In this document: positions 1 through 8,779 of the stretch, piece after piece | How the letters are laid out: each line of letters begins with the position of its first letter | Position numbering within the stretch: position 1 is the stretch's first letter | Assembly (NCBI RefSeq): GCF_900094545.1 | Contig: NZ_FMAH01000023.1 | Location: 39,756 to 103,755, forward strand | Length of the DNA stretch: 64,000 bases | Direction of reading: 5' to 3' | From: Martinezella miluonensis | GTDB taxonomy: Bacteria > Pseudomonadota > Alphaproteobacteria > Rhizobiales > Rhizobiaceae | Program-made: the position numbers and the translations under genes | Notes under the pieces: generated by a model | Told to the model about the DNA's origin: nothing | Database searches by the model: none | What the model saw: the letters and a program-made list of their open reading frames with translations, nothing else

Positions 1-1154
1 ACGACGCCGTCCAGCATCTCGTCGACGACGTCGTCGGGATTGTTGAGGAATTTCTTGATGTGCGTGCGATAGTTGCTCGGCAACGCCACGCTGTTGTCTG
101 CCCGTGGACGCTGGGTCGCCTTCTGATCGAGGGCCGTGACGCCATCGGCGTTCAGAATGCCTCGACCCGTGGCGGCGTCCGTGATCAGTACGTTGATATA
201 GCCGCCGCGCAGCGCGGCAAGGATCGCAGGCACCTTGTCGAAACCACCGGCGACAGCGATGCGCAGGCCGATCGATTTCAGCATGTCGAGGGATATGCCG
301 ATGGTCCGCTCATCGAGAGGTCCGGCGACGGGCTGGCCCTTCGTATCGATGAAGCGCCCGGCAACGACACCCACTGCATTCTTGACCAGATAGTCCTGCA
401 GCGAGACGGATTCAAAAAAGCCGCTGCTGTGGATGGTCGAGTTTGGCCGCAGCGACGACACGCCGAAGACCGCCTTGTTGGCTTTGGAGAGCACCGCAAA
501 TTCATCTTCGATCAACGGTTCCTGCAACAGGATATCACGGACTTCCGTCGTCGAAACGATGGCTGGAGCAGTAATGTTGACGAGCTTCCCACCGGTGGCA
601 TTTGCGAAGGCCGCCGCGCAAAGCTCCGGCGTATAGGCAAAACGCGCCCGTGTGCCACCCGTAGCCTGAACGACAGTGACATCCTGCAGGTTCGGAACAT
701 TCGCCTGTTCACCGATTGCAAGGACCGTGCGACCCCAAGCGACGGCGAGCGTATCGCCTGACTTCAGCAGCTTGGCAATCGCCTGCGCACCAGCCGTTCC
801 CAGGCGGTCGATCAATGGGCGTGCCCCATCGTCGCTGGGGACGACAAGACAGTCGTGCAGCCCGAAATGGCGTTTCAGTTCAAGCGCGATCGAAAGGGAG
901 CTCAGGCGTGACGGTTCGAGCGAGATATTGACGATGCCGCGGCTGCGCGCGTCAGCGAGGTAGCTGTTCACGGTCGCCCGGGAGATACCCATGATGTCAG
1001 CGATATCGCCCTGGGTCCTGCCGTCTTCGTAATAGAGCCAGCAAGCCCAGACGTAGGGGTCGTCGCCATAGCGCAGCGGCATGCTGTCGGTCGCGTCCGG
1101 CACGCCCGTTTTGCTTGCACCAGTTTTGCTGACCGAAGATGCCTTACCTGTCAT
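1..1154 (-). CDS. SorC-family sugar-binding regulator fused in frame to a DhaK-like domain (partial, runs off the window)
   Basis: Reads from ATG at 1154 to the window edge with no stop, so the 3' end lies outside. Residues about 40-70 form a helix-turn-helix (TQGDIADIMGISRATVNSYL), followed by the SorC/DeoR sugar-phosphate-binding domain (VAWGRT, GGFDKVPAILAALRGG, ITDAATG). SorC regulators normally end soon after that last motif, but here the frame continues into KKFLNNPDDVVDEMLDGVV, which closely resembles the DhaK N-terminus of the neighbouring gene (QRFVNNPDEVVEDTVKGF). I therefore read it as a regulator-DhaK fusion. An in-frame ATG at 1082 is an alternative start. It is the last visible gene of the minus-strand operon, 130 bases after dhaL, and probably senses the pathway keto-sugar. 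The regulator domain is certain; the fusion is likely but rests on about 20 residues. Confidence 0.85.
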   Translation of the reverse strand, partial: MTGKASSVSKTGASKTGVPDATDSMPLRYGDDPYVWACWLYYEDGRTQGDIADIMGISRATVNSYLADARSRGIVNISLEPSRLSSLSIALELKRHFGLHDCLVVPSDDGARPLIDRLGTAGAQAIAKLLKSGDTLAVAWGRTVLAIGEQANVPNLQDVTVVQATGGTRARFAYTPELCAAAFANATGGKLVNITAPAIVSTTEVRDILLQEPLIEDEFAVLSKANKAVFGVSSLRPNSTIHSSGFFESVSLQDYLVKNAVGVVAGRFIDTKGQPVAGPLDERTIGISLDMLKSIGLRIAVAGGFDKVPAILAALRGGYINVLITDAATGRGILNADGVTALDQKATQRPRADNSVALPSNYRTHIKKFLNNPDDVVDEMLDGV

Positions 1155-1284
1155 GACGATTCACTGTTCCCTTTTCCCGCCCGAAGATGGAAGCAATAGC
1201 GCATGTTTGCAAATGCTTCTTCTTGAGGGGGCGGCGCGCGACCCCACGGTGGATCGAGGGATCGCGCAGCCTTGGGAGAGCCCG

Positions 1285-1926
1285 TTATTGCAGTTGAGCG
1301 CGAGCGCCCAGGGAAAGCTCTTTCAGGATGACCGCGCAGGAGGTCGCACCGGCATCCAGCACGCCGAGCGAGCGCTCGCCCAGCCGGCTGGCGCGGCCAA
1401 TCTTGGCGACCAGATTGAGCGTGGAGTCACGGCCAGCCTCGGCAGCAGCCACCAACGCATCGAGCGCGTCGGCAAACGACTTGCCGGCAGCATTTGCCGC
1501 GTCGAAGGCCTCGATCGCCGGAACCAGCGTGTCAAGCAACGTCTTGTCGCCGACCTTTGCTGAGCCGATCGACTGAATGCCTTCGAGCCCGGCATGAAGT
1601 GCTCGGCTATAGGCTGCGCTGTCGATCGCCTCGATACCTTCGAGCTTTTCGGCAAACTCGGTGAACATGATACCATAGAGCGGGCCCATGGAGCCGCCGA
1701 TCTCGGTCATCAGTACGGTGCCCAACGTTTCAAGCGAAGCCGCAAGCGACTGGTTCTTGCCCTTCAGGCGCTCCGCGGCCATGCCGAAGCCCTTGGCCAT
1801 ATTCACACCATGGTCGCCATCGCCGATCTTGCCGTCGATCTCGCTGAGATAGGCGCGGTTCTCGACAATGCGATCAGCCATTGCCAAGACGATGTTGCCA
1901 GCCGTTGTGTTGTTGAATGTCTGCAT
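1285..1926 (-). CDS. dhaL: Dihydroxyacetone kinase subunit L (DhaL/DAK2 type)
   Basis: 213 residues, the usual DhaL length. The nucleotide- and metal-binding signature IGDGDHGVNMAKG is at about residues 34-46, and the GGSMGPLYG turn at about 80-88, as in DhaL/DAK2 domains. DhaL supplies the nucleotide half of a kinase that phosphorylates dihydroxyacetone or a related short keto-sugar bound to DhaK. The gene starts 13 bases after dhaK stops and is the penultimate gene of the operon. In the PTS-type enzyme DhaL carries permanently bound ADP recharged by DhaM. No DhaM is present here, so ATP-dependent use of separate subunits is the simplest inference. Substrate is not determinable from sequence; dihydroxyacetone or a tetrulose such as erythrulose are candidates. 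Confidence 0.9.
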   Translation of the reverse strand: MQTFNNTTAGNIVLAMADRIVENRAYLSEIDGKIGDGDHGVNMAKGFGMAAERLKGKNQSLAASLETLGTVLMTEIGGSMGPLYGIMFTEFAEKLEGIEAIDSAAYSRALHAGLEGIQSIGSAKVGDKTLLDTLVPAIEAFDAANAAGKSFADALDALVAAAEAGRDSTLNLVAKIGRASRLGERSLGVLDAGATSCAVILKELSLGARAQLQ

Positions 1927-1939
1927 GCGTGCGCGCCCC

Positions 1940-2932
1940 TCAGAGCAGTGTCGTGCACTTGACCTCGACGTCCAGAAGCTCTTTCAGCTCCTCGTCGAGC
2001 GCCATCACGGTCAGCGTCGCGCCGACCATTTCGAGCGACGTGAAGTAGTTGCCGACATAGGTCTTGTAGATTTTCAGGCCCCGTTCGGAGATCTTCGCCT
2101 CGATCGTATCGTTCAGGATGTAGAGTTCGTTGACCGGGGTCGCGCCGAGGCCCGATACGAGGACGGCCACTTCCGTTCCGGCTGCCAGATTGTGATCGTC
2201 GAGCACGATCTGGCACATGGCTTCACCGATCTCGGCTGCTGTCTTCAACGGCTCCACGCGAACGCCGGGCTCGCCGTGATGACCGATGCCGACTTCCATG
2301 GTGCCCGGCTCGATCTGGAAATTGGGATGACCGACGGCGGGCAGGGTGCAGGGACCGAGTCCAATACCGACCGAGCGGCAACTGTCGATCGCTTTCTGCG
2401 CGGCAATGCGGACTTCCTCAAGGCTTGCTCCCTTTGAAGCCTTGGCGCCGCCGATCTTCCACATGAAGATTTCGCCGGCCACGCCTCGGCGCTTCTCGCG
2501 CTCCTCCGCCGGTGCGGAGCAGACATCGTCGTTGGCAACAACGGTGACGACTTCGATGCCGTCCTTTGCGGCAAGCTTCGTCGCCATCTTCACGTTCATG
2601 TTGTCGCCGGCATAATTGCCGTACAAGCAGATGACGCCGCGACCGCCATTGGCCTCCCGAATAGCGTCATGGAAGCTTTTGGCCGTCGGAGAAGAAAAGA
2701 GCTCGCCGACTGCGACCGCATCCAGCATGTTCCTGCCGGCATAGCCGATGAATGCCGGCTCATGACCCGAACCGCCGCCGGTGACCACGCCGACCTTTCC
2801 AGCATGGGGCGCATCCTTGGCGACGACGACGCGCGGATTTTCTGCTAGACGGACGATGTCCGAATGTGCCTTGATGAAGCCTTTTACAGTATCTTCAACG
2901 ACTTCATCGGGATTGTTGACGAACCGCTGCAT
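1940..2932 (-). CDS. dhaK: Dihydroxyacetone kinase subunit K (DhaK/DAK1 type)
   Basis: 330 residues from ATG at 2932, chosen because a clear AGGAG precedes it; the frame is open further upstream. GVVTGGGSGHEP contains the histidine that forms the covalent hemiaminal with the keto-substrate, and GNYAGDNMNVKMA contains the catalytic aspartate region. This DAK1 half pairs with the following DhaL to make a keto-sugar kinase. It sits 33 bases after a short-chain dehydrogenase, implying polyol oxidation to a ketose and then phosphorylation. Unlike typical ATP-dependent Dak enzymes, the K and L domains are on two polypeptides, and unlike the PTS type no DhaM gene is visible. Confidence 0.92.
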   Translation of the reverse strand: MQRFVNNPDEVVEDTVKGFIKAHSDIVRLAENPRVVVAKDAPHAGKVGVVTGGGSGHEPAFIGYAGRNMLDAVAVGELFSSPTAKSFHDAIREANGGRGVICLYGNYAGDNMNVKMATKLAAKDGIEVVTVVANDDVCSAPAEEREKRRGVAGEIFMWKIGGAKASKGASLEEVRIAAQKAIDSCRSVGIGLGPCTLPAVGHPNFQIEPGTMEVGIGHHGEPGVRVEPLKTAAEIGEAMCQIVLDDHNLAAGTEVAVLVSGLGATPVNELYILNDTIEAKISERGLKIYKTYVGNYFTSLEMVGATLTVMALDEELKELLDVEVKCTTLL

Positions 2933-2965
2933 GGTCACTCCTGTCGAATTGTCGAGCATTTGCGC

Positions 2966-3739
2966 TCAGAGAATGGTGTAGCCGCCGTCGATCAGCAGAT
3001 CGGCGCCGTTGATCATGTCCGCGCCCGACGACGAGAGGAAAACAGCCGCAGCTGCAATCTCCTGCGGGAAAGCGAAGCGGCCGGTGGGGATGCGCTTCTT
3101 AGCTGCCTCGCCCTTTTCGCCGGCCCAGGCCTTCTTGCCGAGCTCGGTCAGGACGATGGTTGGCGAGATGGTGTTGACGCAGATGCCGTGCTTGCCCCAT
3201 TCGGCGGCGAAGGTCTTGGACATGCCGATAACGCCGAACTTGGAGGCGCAATAGGCGACATGCTCTTCGATGGCGACAGTGCCCGCCTGGGAGGCGAGGT
3301 TGACGATCTTGCCGCCTTTGCCAGCGGCGATCATGGCGCGACCAACAGCCTGGGTGACCAGGAACGTGCCCTTGAGATTGATGTTGATCGTCTTATCCCA
3401 ATGATCCAACGACAAATCCTCGGCGGGCGCGAGAAAGACGACACCGGCGCTGTTGACGGCGATATCGATGCCGCCGAAATGCGAGACAACGTCGCTCACT
3501 GCCTTGTTGACCGAAGCGGGATCAGAGACATCACAGGCAAACGGTGCGGCTCCGCTGCCGATTTCGGATGCCTTGGCCTTTGCCATATCGACATTGATAT
3601 CGAGAACGGCGACCTTTGCACCCTTGGATGCGAACGCTGCCGCAACGGCAGCGCCGATGCCGGAGCCGCCGCCCGTGACGAGGGCGATCTTGCCGGAGAG
3701 CGGGAAGTTCAAATCGATGTCTGGAGATGTCTCGGTCAT
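2966..3739 (-). CDS. Short-chain dehydrogenase/reductase, probable polyol dehydrogenase
   Basis: 257 residues from ATG at 3739; an upstream extension is open but looks non-coding. Classical SDR features are all present: the TGGGSGIG cofactor motif near the N-terminus, NSAG, the catalytic tyrosine-lysine pair in YCASK, and a C-terminal substrate loop ending DLLIDGGYTIL. It lies between the ABC binding-protein gene and dhaK in the same operon, so the likely job is NAD(P)-dependent oxidation of the imported polyol to the keto-sugar phosphorylated by DhaKL. The exact substrate is unknown. Confidence 0.88.
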   Translation of the reverse strand: MTETSPDIDLNFPLSGKIALVTGGGSGIGAAVAAAFASKGAKVAVLDINVDMAKAKASEIGSGAAPFACDVSDPASVNKAVSDVVSHFGGIDIAVNSAGVVFLAPAEDLSLDHWDKTININLKGTFLVTQAVGRAMIAAGKGGKIVNLASQAGTVAIEEHVAYCASKFGVIGMSKTFAAEWGKHGICVNTISPTIVLTELGKKAWAGEKGEAAKKRIPTGRFAFPQEIAAAAVFLSSSGADMINGADLLIDGGYTIL

Positions 3740-3767
3740 CTTATTCAAGCCTCTGTCTTTAGGGGAA

Positions 3768-3790
3768 GCGGGGCGAGATCCTCGCCCCGC
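3768..3790 (-). other. Intergenic hairpin after the binding-protein gene
   Basis: Perfect 10-bp inverted repeat, GCGGGGCGAG / CTCGCCCCGC with a 3-base loop, just 3' of the binding-protein stop on the minus strand. No T-run follows, so it is more likely an mRNA-stabilising or attenuating stem that raises binding-protein mRNA over the genes downstream than a full terminator. Confidence 0.6.
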
Positions 3791-3800
3791 CGCATTCATT

Positions 3801-4790
3801 TTACTTGCGGGTTTCGAGCAGCTTGTCGACGTTCTCTGCCGTTACCGGGGTCCACGGAACATTGTAATTCTTGTTCTTGCCTTCGTTGAACGGCATGTCC
3901 GGATACTGCTGCCAAATCTTGGATTCCGGCTTGTAGTTGCTTTTCTTGGCTGCGAAGATCGCAAGATCGAGTGCGCCCTGCGCCTGTGCGCTTGCGTCCT
4001 GCAGGATGGAGGTCATCGTGCCTTGCTTGACGGCGTGGAGTGCATCAGTGATGCCGTCGATGCCGGCAATGGAGAAATCCTTGACGTTGAGCTTGGCTGC
4101 CTTGATCGCTTCGATCGCGCCCAGCGCCATCTCGTCATTCTGGCCGATAACGCCGTTGATCTGACCCGGATGCGCCGTCAGCCAGTTTTCCATCAGCGTC
4201 TGCGCTTCTGCGCGCGACCAATTGGCCGTCTGGTCTTCCAGCACCTTCACATTCGGGCACTCGGCAAGCGCCTTCTTGTTGCCCTCGAGGCGCGAGATCT
4301 GCGCCGATTGGCCGATCGGGCCTTCGAGGATGACGACATTGCCCTTGCAGCCGAGCTTGTCGAGCACGGTCTTGGCTTCCATGTAGCCGGAAACCGTATC
4401 GTCGGAGCCGACATAGGACGACAGCAGATCGGAGTTTACGCGGGTGTTGGAGCCGACGACCGGGATACCGGCGTCATGAGCGGCCTGAACGGCGGTCGCT
4501 GCGGCTTCGATATCGATCGGGACGAAGATGATCGCATCGAACTTCTGCGTGATCATCGTATTGACCTGTTCCTGCTGGACGAGCGCATCGTAGCGACCGT
4601 CGAAGATGGTCAGATCAACGCCACCGCTCTTGACGGCAGGGTGTTCTTTGAGCGCTGCCGACCAGATCTGCATGAACTCGGCATTCAGGCCATAGGGGGC
4701 CGCGCCGATCTTCAGCTTCTTCTCCTGAGCAAGAGATGGCGAAGCCAGAAGTGCAGTTGCTGCAGCAAGAGCAATAAGCAATTTCTTCAT
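3801..4790 (-). CDS. Ribose-type (RbsB-like) periplasmic sugar-binding protein
   Basis: 329 residues with a Sec signal peptide (MKKLLIALAAATALLASPSLAQ) and a periplasmic-binding-protein-like fold of the CUT2 class (FDAIIFVPID, GNVVILEGPIGQSA, NGVIGQNDEMALGAIEAI). It captures the sugar or polyol in the periplasm and delivers it to the permease and ATPase encoded immediately upstream in the operon. GGAGGAG precedes the ATG. The set ATPase-permease-binding protein-SDR-DhaK-DhaL-regulator suggests a short-chain polyol ligand, but the sequence does not identify it. Confidence 0.92.
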   Translation of the reverse strand: MKKLLIALAAATALLASPSLAQEKKLKIGAAPYGLNAEFMQIWSAALKEHPAVKSGGVDLTIFDGRYDALVQQEQVNTMITQKFDAIIFVPIDIEAAATAVQAAHDAGIPVVGSNTRVNSDLLSSYVGSDDTVSGYMEAKTVLDKLGCKGNVVILEGPIGQSAQISRLEGNKKALAECPNVKVLEDQTANWSRAEAQTLMENWLTAHPGQINGVIGQNDEMALGAIEAIKAAKLNVKDFSIAGIDGITDALHAVKQGTMTSILQDASAQAQGALDLAIFAAKKSNYKPESKIWQQYPDMPFNEGKNKNYNVPWTPVTAENVDKLLETRK

Positions 4791-4874
4791 TACAATTCTC
4801 CTCCGTTGAAAGTCCGGCGGCCGTCGTGACGCGCCGTTTGGTTTCCTGGTGCGAACACAGGGATTTCTTTGGGC

Positions 4875-5879
4875 TCAGTTGCCCAGATTTCTCTTTTGGT
4901 CGAGCATGACGGCGCCAACGATGAGCGCCCCTTTGAGGACCTGCTGGTAGTAGGATTGGATCCCCATCAGATCGAGGCCGTTATTCATGACGCCGATGAT
5001 CAATGCGCCGATAAGCGTGCCGGTGATGCGACCGACGCCGCCGGAGAGGCTGGTGCCGCCAATGACGACAGCCGCGATCGCATCGAGTTCGTAAGCGATG
5101 CCGGCCTGAGGCAGAGCTGAGCCGGTGCGGGCAGCAAGGATCATGCCTGCCAGCCCGGAAAGGCCGCCGGAAATGACATAGACCAGGAAGCGCAGCTTGC
5201 TGACATTGATGCCCGAGGTGATGGCAGCATGCGGATTGCCGCCGACGGCATAGATATACCGGCCGAAGCGCGTGCGGTTGAGGACCCACCAGGCGATGAT
5301 GAAGACGATGGTGAGCAGGATGACGGGCATCGGGATGGACAGAATGCTGCCGGTACCGATCCAACGGAAATCGGGGGTGAGGGCCGGAACCGGCTTGCCG
5401 CCACCATAGATCAGTGTCAGGCCGCGTGCTGCCGAGAGCATGCCGAGCGTCGCGACGAAGGCTGGAACGGCGAAGCGCGAAACGATGAGGCCGACCAAGG
5501 CGCCACAAGCGACACCGACCAGCAGCCCGACCGCGAGCGCGACATAGGGCGGATAGGGGGCGCCAACGATACCGGCCGTCGCGGAGGTGGTCGCGAAGCT
5601 CGCGCTGACGATACCGGTGAGCGCGACCACGGAGCCGACGGAGAGATCGATGCCGCGCGTCAGGATGACGAATGTCATGCCGATCGCCAACACGCCGTTG
5701 ATCGAGGTCTGCAGCAAGACGTTGGAGATGTTACCGGCCGTCAGGAAGTATTGGTTCGAGACCGAGAGAACGGCGGCGAGCAGCAGGAAAGCGAGAAAGA
5801 TCCCGTATTCCTGAATGATCAGTCTGCGCCGGTCCGAGCCGAACCAGGAGTTGGACTGATTGTTGTCAGTGGCGGTCAT
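4875..5879 (-). CDS. Ribose-type (RbsC-like) ABC permease
   Basis: 334 residues, strongly hydrophobic, with about eight to ten membrane segments and the CUT2 permease signatures GMTFVILTRGIDLSVGSVVA and YAVGGNPHAAITSGI. It forms the inner-membrane channel, probably as a homodimer, with the ATPase encoded 55 bases upstream and the binding protein 84 bases downstream. All are on the minus strand and read as one operon. Confidence 0.93.
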   Translation of the reverse strand: MTATDNNQSNSWFGSDRRRLIIQEYGIFLAFLLLAAVLSVSNQYFLTAGNISNVLLQTSINGVLAIGMTFVILTRGIDLSVGSVVALTGIVSASFATTSATAGIVGAPYPPYVALAVGLLVGVACGALVGLIVSRFAVPAFVATLGMLSAARGLTLIYGGGKPVPALTPDFRWIGTGSILSIPMPVILLTIVFIIAWWVLNRTRFGRYIYAVGGNPHAAITSGINVSKLRFLVYVISGGLSGLAGMILAARTGSALPQAGIAYELDAIAAVVIGGTSLSGGVGRITGTLIGALIIGVMNNGLDLMGIQSYYQQVLKGALIVGAVMLDQKRNLGN

Positions 5880-5934
5880 TGCAAATACCTCTTGTTGCCG
5901 GGCGCTGTTTTCTGGGCTTCGAGCTCTGTCGCAT

Positions 5935-7413
5935 TCAGGTCGACAGATGCACGAGCGCTTGCGCGTCGGCCTCCTCCCTCTTGAGAATTCCGGCAGAACG
6001 CCCCTGACGCATCACCAGGATGCGGTCGGACATGCCGAGAACCTCGTCTATTTCGGACGAGATCATGATGACGGTGCCGCCTTCGGCGGCGAAGTCGCAG
6101 ATGATGCGATAGATCTCGCGCTTGGCACCGACATCGACGCCGCGCGTCGGCTCGTCCAGCAACAGCACTTTCGGCTTGCGCAGGAACCACTTGCCGAGCA
6201 CAACTTTCTGCTGATTGCCGCCGGAGAGGCCGGAGACGGGCATGCTGTCGCGTGCTGCCTTGATACCGAAGTGCTTGATCATCTCCTGGCTGGCGCTGGC
6301 TTCCGCCCGGCGATCCATCGAGAAACGCGGGCTCATTTCAGGAAGACTTGCCAGGCAGATATTGTTGCGCACGCTGTCGATGAGGTTAAGGCCGGTCAGC
6401 TTGCGGTCTTCCGTCACAAAGGCGATGCCGTGCTGCATGGCTTCGGCAGGCTTGCTCACGGAGATGGGCTCTCCGGCCAGCTTGATCTGGCCATTATCGA
6501 CGGTATCGACGCCGAAAATGCAGTTGAAGATCTCGGTTCGGCCAGACCCCATCAGGCCATAGATACCGAAGATCTCGCCCTTATGGGCGGTAAACGAGAT
6601 ATCGTTGACCTTGCCTGCCGCCGTCAGGCCTGCAACTTCCAGCCCGGGCGTTGCCGTCGGCACATTGGTCTTGATGTATTCCTCACCAAGCTCGCGGCCG
6701 ACGATCATGCGGATGAGCCCGGGCCGATCGATATCGGCGAGAGCGCCGCTGCCGACATAGGAACCATCGCGGAAGGCTGTGTAGGAATCGGCGATCTGGA
6801 AGATTTCAGATAGCCGGTGCGAGACATAGACGACGCCTTTGCCCTCGGCTTTCAGTCGCTCGATGGTCGAGAACAGCTGCTGCGCTTCCTTCTCACCAAT
6901 CGCCGAAGTTGGCTCGTCCATGAAGATCACTTCGGCATCGTGGCTGAGCGCCTTTGCGATCTCGACCAGTTGAATCTGGGCGACCGAGAGATTCATCATG
7001 AATTGGGAGGCACGGATGTTGAACTGCAGTCGGTCGAGCAGGGCCTGCGCATTTCGGTTCATCGTTTTGAAATCGATGCCACCGAACCGCGCCGATGGTT
7101 CGCGCCCGAGATAGATGTTCTCCGCAACGGTCATATGCGGGATGGGGCTGAGTTCCTGCTCAATGATGGCAATACCGGCGGCGAGGGCTTCGGCAGGGCT
7201 TGCATAATCCACATCCTTGCCGCGGCGGCGAATGGAGCCGGCATCGCGCTTGTGGATGCCCATCAAGATCTTGAGGAAGGTCGACTTGCCGGCACCATTG
7301 CCCCCGCACAAGGCGTGGACGGAGCCGGGGCGCAGCTGAAAGCGCCCGTCGCGCAATGCAGCGACGCCGCCAAAGGACTTCTTCAGCCCCTCTACTTCAA
7401 GCAGGAATTCCAC
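5935..7413 (-). CDS. Ribose-type (RbsA-like) ABC ATPase with two nucleotide-binding domains
   Basis: 492 residues from GTG at 7413, chosen because GGAGGGG sits just before it; the frame is open to an ATG at 7479 without a good ribosome site. First domain: Walker A GGNGAGKST, in which the usual GENGAGKST glutamate is replaced by glycine, and Walker B VIFMDEPTSAIG. Second domain: the degenerate Walker A of this class (YGLMGSGRTE), signature LSGGNQQKV and Walker B VLLLDEPTRGVDVG. It energises the CUT2 transporter and is the first gene of the operon, behind a promoter at 7491-7519. Confidence 0.93.
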   Translation of the reverse strand: MEFLLEVEGLKKSFGGVAALRDGRFQLRPGSVHALCGGNGAGKSTFLKILMGIHKRDAGSIRRRGKDVDYASPAEALAAGIAIIEQELSPIPHMTVAENIYLGREPSARFGGIDFKTMNRNAQALLDRLQFNIRASQFMMNLSVAQIQLVEIAKALSHDAEVIFMDEPTSAIGEKEAQQLFSTIERLKAEGKGVVYVSHRLSEIFQIADSYTAFRDGSYVGSGALADIDRPGLIRMIVGRELGEEYIKTNVPTATPGLEVAGLTAAGKVNDISFTAHKGEIFGIYGLMGSGRTEIFNCIFGVDTVDNGQIKLAGEPISVSKPAEAMQHGIAFVTEDRKLTGLNLIDSVRNNICLASLPEMSPRFSMDRRAEASASQEMIKHFGIKAARDSMPVSGLSGGNQQKVVLGKWFLRKPKVLLLDEPTRGVDVGAKREIYRIICDFAAEGGTVIMISSEIDEVLGMSDRILVMRQGRSAGILKREEADAQALVHLST

Positions 7414-7481
7414 GTTCCCCTCCGCACGCTGAATGCCGGTCCAAAAGATCGACTGGAGCCAATCTCTGTCTTCGAGCACTG

Positions 7482-7519
7482 ATGTTTACAATATTCGAGT
7501 TACGTTAGACAAATGTCAA
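7482..7519 (-). promoter_or_regulatory. Promoter of the ABC-SDR-DhaKL operon with a possible regulator half-site
   Basis: On the minus strand a perfect TTGACA (7514-7519) is followed, 17 bases on, by GAATAT (7491-7496). This gives a leader of roughly 70 bases before the GTG start of the ATPase. ATGTTTACAA at 7482-7491 overlaps the -10 box and recurs with one change as ATGTTTGCAA at 1203-1212, upstream of the SorC-type regulator, so it may be part of that regulator's operator. Confidence 0.55.
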
Positions 7520-8043
7520 TATGGCAATTCAGATTTAACGAAACGGCGGTTCTGGCCTTTTTTGAGAAGGTGGCGGTTTCGGAGAAATAGGTTTCGAAAT
7601 TTGTCTTAATTATTTGATATTTCATCACAAATAATAGTTACGCATGCTTCTCTATCGGGTGGTCTGGAAGGCTGGGCTGATGACGCTGATTGCTGCGGAC
7701 GGAGGGATTGGCTCTTCCGGGCGTCTCGCATCGTGATGTGGAGAGCGTGACACCGAGGCGGACGCTTGCTTATTTCCAAGCCGCCTTGCAGTCTCTCTTT
7801 GCAACGTCGGGAGCAGGAGGGTCGGGAATGCTACCGCTCAAAATTTCGGTCCCGTTGTGCGGGCTGGATCCGGAAAGTTGATCTCGCCGTATTACGGCAG
7901 CGTGGTCGCGACTATGCTTGCCAATGAGAACGTGAGCCGCTGATTGCCGCTGGCACGCATTCCATGTCATATTATGAATTGACGAGTGACTGGATAACGA
8001 AATGTTATCCGGAGAGGCTCGCGGCGGCCGGATGGAGCAGGAA
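7520..8043. other. Divergent intergenic region between the ABC operon and the GntR gene
   Basis: About 520 bases with no convincing gene. Short open frames at 7690-7881 (+) and 7770-8090 (-) lack ribosome sites and recognisable protein features. An AT-rich stretch lies at about 7590-7650. The 11-mer GTCATATTATG at 7966-7976 is repeated at 8780-8790 and is a candidate operator of the GntR protein. Confidence 0.5.
7966..7976. promoter_or_regulatory. Candidate GntR operator, copy 1
   Basis: GTCATATTATG, identical over 11 bases to the copy at 8780-8790. Copy 1 precedes the GntR gene and copy 2 precedes the mannonate dehydratase-like gene, which fits autoregulation plus control of the catabolic genes. 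Confidence 0.45.
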
Positions 8044-8760
8044 ATGACGATAATCGGCCGAGGCCGACAAAGGTTGGCGCAACAGGTCATCGACCAGCTG
8101 CGTCAGCAGATCGAAACGGGTAAACTTCAAGCGGGTGATCAGCTTCCCACGGAGCCGCAGTTGGAGGCGACATTCGGCGTTAGTCGCACGGTCGTGCGCG
8201 AGGCGATCGCCGATCTGCGCGCCGCAGGCCTCGTAAAGCCGGTCCAGGGCAAGGGTGTATTCGTTTCCGAGATGACGGCACGACCAGGGTTGGTGTTGAC
8301 GCCGGTCGAGATCAAGAGCATTCCCGAGACGCTGGAATTGCTAGAGTTTCGCATGGCCGCCGAGGGCGAGGCGGCTGCGATTGCGGCCTATCGCAGAACC
8401 GCCGAACAGGAAGCCGCCATTGCTGCCGCCAACCGGAAAATGGCGGCTCTGATAGAGCAGGGGCTTTCGACGGTCGAAGCAGATTATGAGTTTCATCTGG
8501 CCGTTGCGATCGCCACCAACAACCGCTTCTACGTCGACGTACTCCGGCATTTCGGTGCGCGCACCATCCCGCGCGGGCAATTTCCGACATTGCCGGAAGC
8601 CAATGATCGCGCCTATCTGGAGAAGGTTCACGCCGAACATACGGAAATCCTCGCTGCAATCGCCGAGCAGGATCCCGATCGTGCGCGTCAGGCGATGCGG
8701 GCCCATATGACGGCGAGCCAGCGGCGCTACCGGCAACTGGCGGAGCAGCAGCCTCAATAA
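8044..8760 (+). CDS. GntR-family regulator, FadR/FCD subclass, of sugar-acid genes
   Basis: About 238 residues from ATG at 8044, which has GGAG six bases before it; in-frame ATGs at 8002 and 8032 are possible. The N-terminal winged helix carries the GntR signature (GDQLPTEPQLEATFGVSRTV), and the C-terminal all-helical FCD domain has the metal/effector positions in EADYEFHLAVA and EHTEILAAI. FadR-subclass repressors commonly respond to a pathway sugar acid. It faces the ABC operon divergently and precedes the dehydratase genes on the same strand, with the GTCATATTATG motif before both itself and the next gene. Confidence 0.9.
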   Translation: MTIIGRGRQRLAQQVIDQLRQQIETGKLQAGDQLPTEPQLEATFGVSRTVVREAIADLRAAGLVKPVQGKGVFVSEMTARPGLVLTPVEIKSIPETLELLEFRMAAEGEAAAIAAYRRTAEQEAAIAAANRKMAALIEQGLSTVEADYEFHLAVAIATNNRFYVDVLRHFGARTIPRGQFPTLPEANDRAYLEKVHAEHTEILAAIAEQDPDRARQAMRAHMTASQRRYRQLAEQQPQ

Positions 8761-8779
8761 GGCTCGACTCCCAGTGAGA

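Noticed and set aside
7690..7881. 63-codon open frame upstream of the GntR gene
   Set aside because: No ribosome site or family motif; the region is better explained as a divergent promoter.
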